A stretch of DNA of 20,039 nt from a virus, in the IMG/VR virus record IMGVR_UViG_3300005577_000108, positions 1-20,039 of that record. The stretch is one strand, 5' to 3'. Every line of letters begins with the position of its first letter. Position 1 is the stretch's first letter. Both the position numbers and the translations under genes were made by a program. The notes under the pieces were generated by a model. That model saw nothing but the letters and a program-made list of their open reading frames with translations. It was not told the DNA's origin and ran no database searches. Shown piece by piece: positions 19,015-20,039 of this stretch.

Positions 19015-19511
19015 TGGGTGCGAGCATTGGCCCGGCTATCGACTATCTGATCTCCGGCACGAACGTCAACACTGGCACTACCCTGCTCGCGGACCTGACC
19101 GCCATCGATTCGAGTGTCGTTCTTTTGGATGCGGTCGAGAACAAGACGTCTCAATCTGCGGTTTTCATCGGGAAGCGCGCGATCGATTCGGCCGACTCGA
19201 TGTCTGGCGATGACTCCCTTCTCGTGCTCGGTGCTGGGCGCGTGCAGGAGGACTACGAGATCCCGTGCTTCATTGCGGCCAATCGTCCCGGTCCCGATAT
19301 GAAGCCTGCACGAGACGCGGCGTTGGCGCTGTTCAACGGCGTAATGCACTGGCTCGCTGCCGACCGCACTCTTGGCGGGGTGCTTCTACAGGGTCGGTTT
19401 GCCGAGGTCACTGCCAAGTCGCTGATTCAGGACGGAGCACCCGATACGGGCGCTATCCGCGTCGCCATTTTCCCTTTCTCTATCCGCGTCCGTAATCACT
19501 ACATCCCGTAA
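19014..19511 (+). CDS. Probable head-tail joining or tail-terminator protein
   Basis: A 165-aa protein (MGASIGPAIDYLISGTN, VFIGKRAIDSADSM, YEIPCFIAANRPGPDMKPARDAALALFNGVMHWLAADRTLGG, VAIFPFSIRVRNHYIP in outline). The regular strand/helix pattern and location between connector and tail tube match the small completion proteins that stop tail growth or join head to tail. The role is taken from gene order rather than a recognised motif. It overlaps the connector by one base (TGATG at 19012-19016). Confidence 0.55.
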   Translation: MGASIGPAIDYLISGTNVNTGTTLLADLTAIDSSVVLLDAVENKTSQSAVFIGKRAIDSADSMSGDDSLLVLGAGRVQEDYEIPCFIAANRPGPDMKPARDAALALFNGVMHWLAADRTLGGVLLQGRFAEVTAKSLIQDGAPDTGAIRVAIFPFSIRVRNHYIP

Positions 19512-19521
19512 GGACTGATCC

Positions 19522-19752
19522 ATGTCTGTTTTCCAGAACGTTTCTGGTGTTGACCGTGAGCTGGTTGTTGATGGTCGTCGGCAGGAGGTTGTTGCGGGTT
19601 CGACGGTGACGGTTGCTGATGAGTTCGATTATCAGCTCATCGGTCAGGTTGCGACGTGGAAGTTCAGCAAGAAGTCCGCGCCTGCGGCGTCCACTCCGGC
19701 TGTGCCGGATACCACTACCGAGCCGGTTGCGGCGACTGAGGGAGCTAACTGA
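19522..19752 (+). CDS. Hypothetical head-tail region protein, 76 aa
   Basis: A small protein: MSVFQNVSGVDRELVVDGRRQEVVAG, VTVADEFDYQLIGQVATWKF, then a Lys/Ala/Pro/Thr-rich tail. The N-terminal strand pattern is typical of short proteins found just before major tail genes in siphophages; function unknown. AAGGA at 19510-19514 lies seven bases before ATG 19522. It overlaps the next gene by one base. Confidence 0.65.
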   Translation: MSVFQNVSGVDRELVVDGRRQEVVAGSTVTVADEFDYQLIGQVATWKFSKKSAPAASTPAVPDTTTEPVAATEGAN

Positions 19753-20039
19753 TGGCTGTCGGATCGGGTCTGTCGGCCCAACTTGGGATTGTTACGGAGG
19801 CTACTCCGGGTACGCCGCTTGCTGTGACTCGTTTTTATGAGTTCGACAAGGAGTCGATGTCGGAGAAGAAGCACACGGTTCAGGGCGTGGGTCTTCGTGC
19901 GGGTGCGTTGACGAAGCGGGGTTCGCGGCGTGTTCAGACGGCTCGTGAGGCTGGTGGGACGGTTGGGTTTGATATTCCGACTGCTGGTTTTGGTCTGACT
20001 TTGCAGCACATGTTGGGGTCGTTTTCGACTACGGCGACG
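19752..20039 (+). CDS. Major tail tube-like protein, 5' part
   Basis: The first 96 codons are visible: MAVGSGLSAQLGIVTEATPG, TPLAVTRFYEFDKES, then ALTKRGSRRVQTAREAGGTVGFDIPTAGFGLTLQHMLGSF. The GLSAQLGI..E..PGTP..VT.F.EF start and the 'G...FD.P..GFG..L...LG' segment are typical of siphophage major tail proteins that stack to form the tube. The gene runs past the window end. It follows the head-tail genes, as expected. It overlaps the previous stop (TGATG at 19750-19754). Confidence 0.75.
   Translation, partial: MAVGSGLSAQLGIVTEATPGTPLAVTRFYEFDKESMSEKKHTVQGVGLRAGALTKRGSRRVQTAREAGGTVGFDIPTAGFGLTLQHMLGSFSTTAT

Noticed and set aside
1-20039. tRNA genes, CRISPR arrays, insertion sequences, integrase or attachment site
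   Set aside because: I looked for cloverleaf and T-loop patterns, regularly spaced repeats and transposase or integrase motifs on both strands and found none that I could support.

Overview
The window reads as part of the genome of a siphovirus-like phage, or prophage, of an actinobacterium. Almost every gene is on the + strand and most are chained by ATGA, GTGA or TGATG stop/start overlaps. G+C was about 61% in the four 60-base lines I counted. The gene families (HK97-type head module, YqaJ exonuclease, RepA-like ATPase, zinc-ribbon DUF7341-like protein) and the DnaA-box-like TTGTCCACA sites are typical of actinobacteriophages. A host in the Mycobacteriales (Rhodococcus, Gordonia, Mycobacterium) is my inference. 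I see no integrase, immunity repressor, lysis gene or tRNA, so temperate lifestyle cannot be decided from this window.

Layout. Positions 1-3546 hold thirteen small early-type genes, nearly all of unknown function. One ends in an out-of-frame relic of the RNA ligase RtcB. Positions 3547-3696 are a non-coding, hairpin-rich gap, followed by an HNH endonuclease (3697-4206). Positions 4214-5807 form a DNA recombination block: a PD-(D/E)XK nuclease, a YqaJ-type exonuclease and an unknown partner. Positions 5808-6049 are non-coding and hold DnaA-box-like sites, a perfect parS-like palindrome and a strong terminator hairpin. Positions 6050-9081 are the replication block: small HTH protein, replication initiation protein with a lambda-style origin-like array inside its gene, small protein, RepA-like ATPase, SSB-like protein and zinc-ribbon protein.

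Positions 9082-9214 carry a TTGACA promoter, a short structured leader and an intrinsic terminator, which may make a small RNA of about 80 nt. Positions 9215-11744 hold an HTH protein, a metallophosphoesterase, five tiny genes and a second, packaging-type HNH endonuclease. From 11835 the virion module runs to the end: small terminase-like protein, large terminase (apparently with an ATT start), a 51-aa membrane protein, portal, prohead protease, major capsid, a glycosyltransferase, connector and tail-completion proteins, and the start of a major tail tube-like protein cut by the window end.

How the genes fit together. The recombination and replication blocks would process DNA ends, open an origin and load replisome factors. 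The HNH protein, terminase and portal would package DNA into procapsids matured by the protease. The glycosyltransferase beside the capsid gene may modify virion proteins. The most unusual non-gene signals are the parS-like palindrome near DnaA boxes, the iteron/AT-rich/palindrome array inside the replication gene, the RtcB relic, the candidate leader RNA at 9114-9193 and a sharp reversal of strand composition near 11745-11835.
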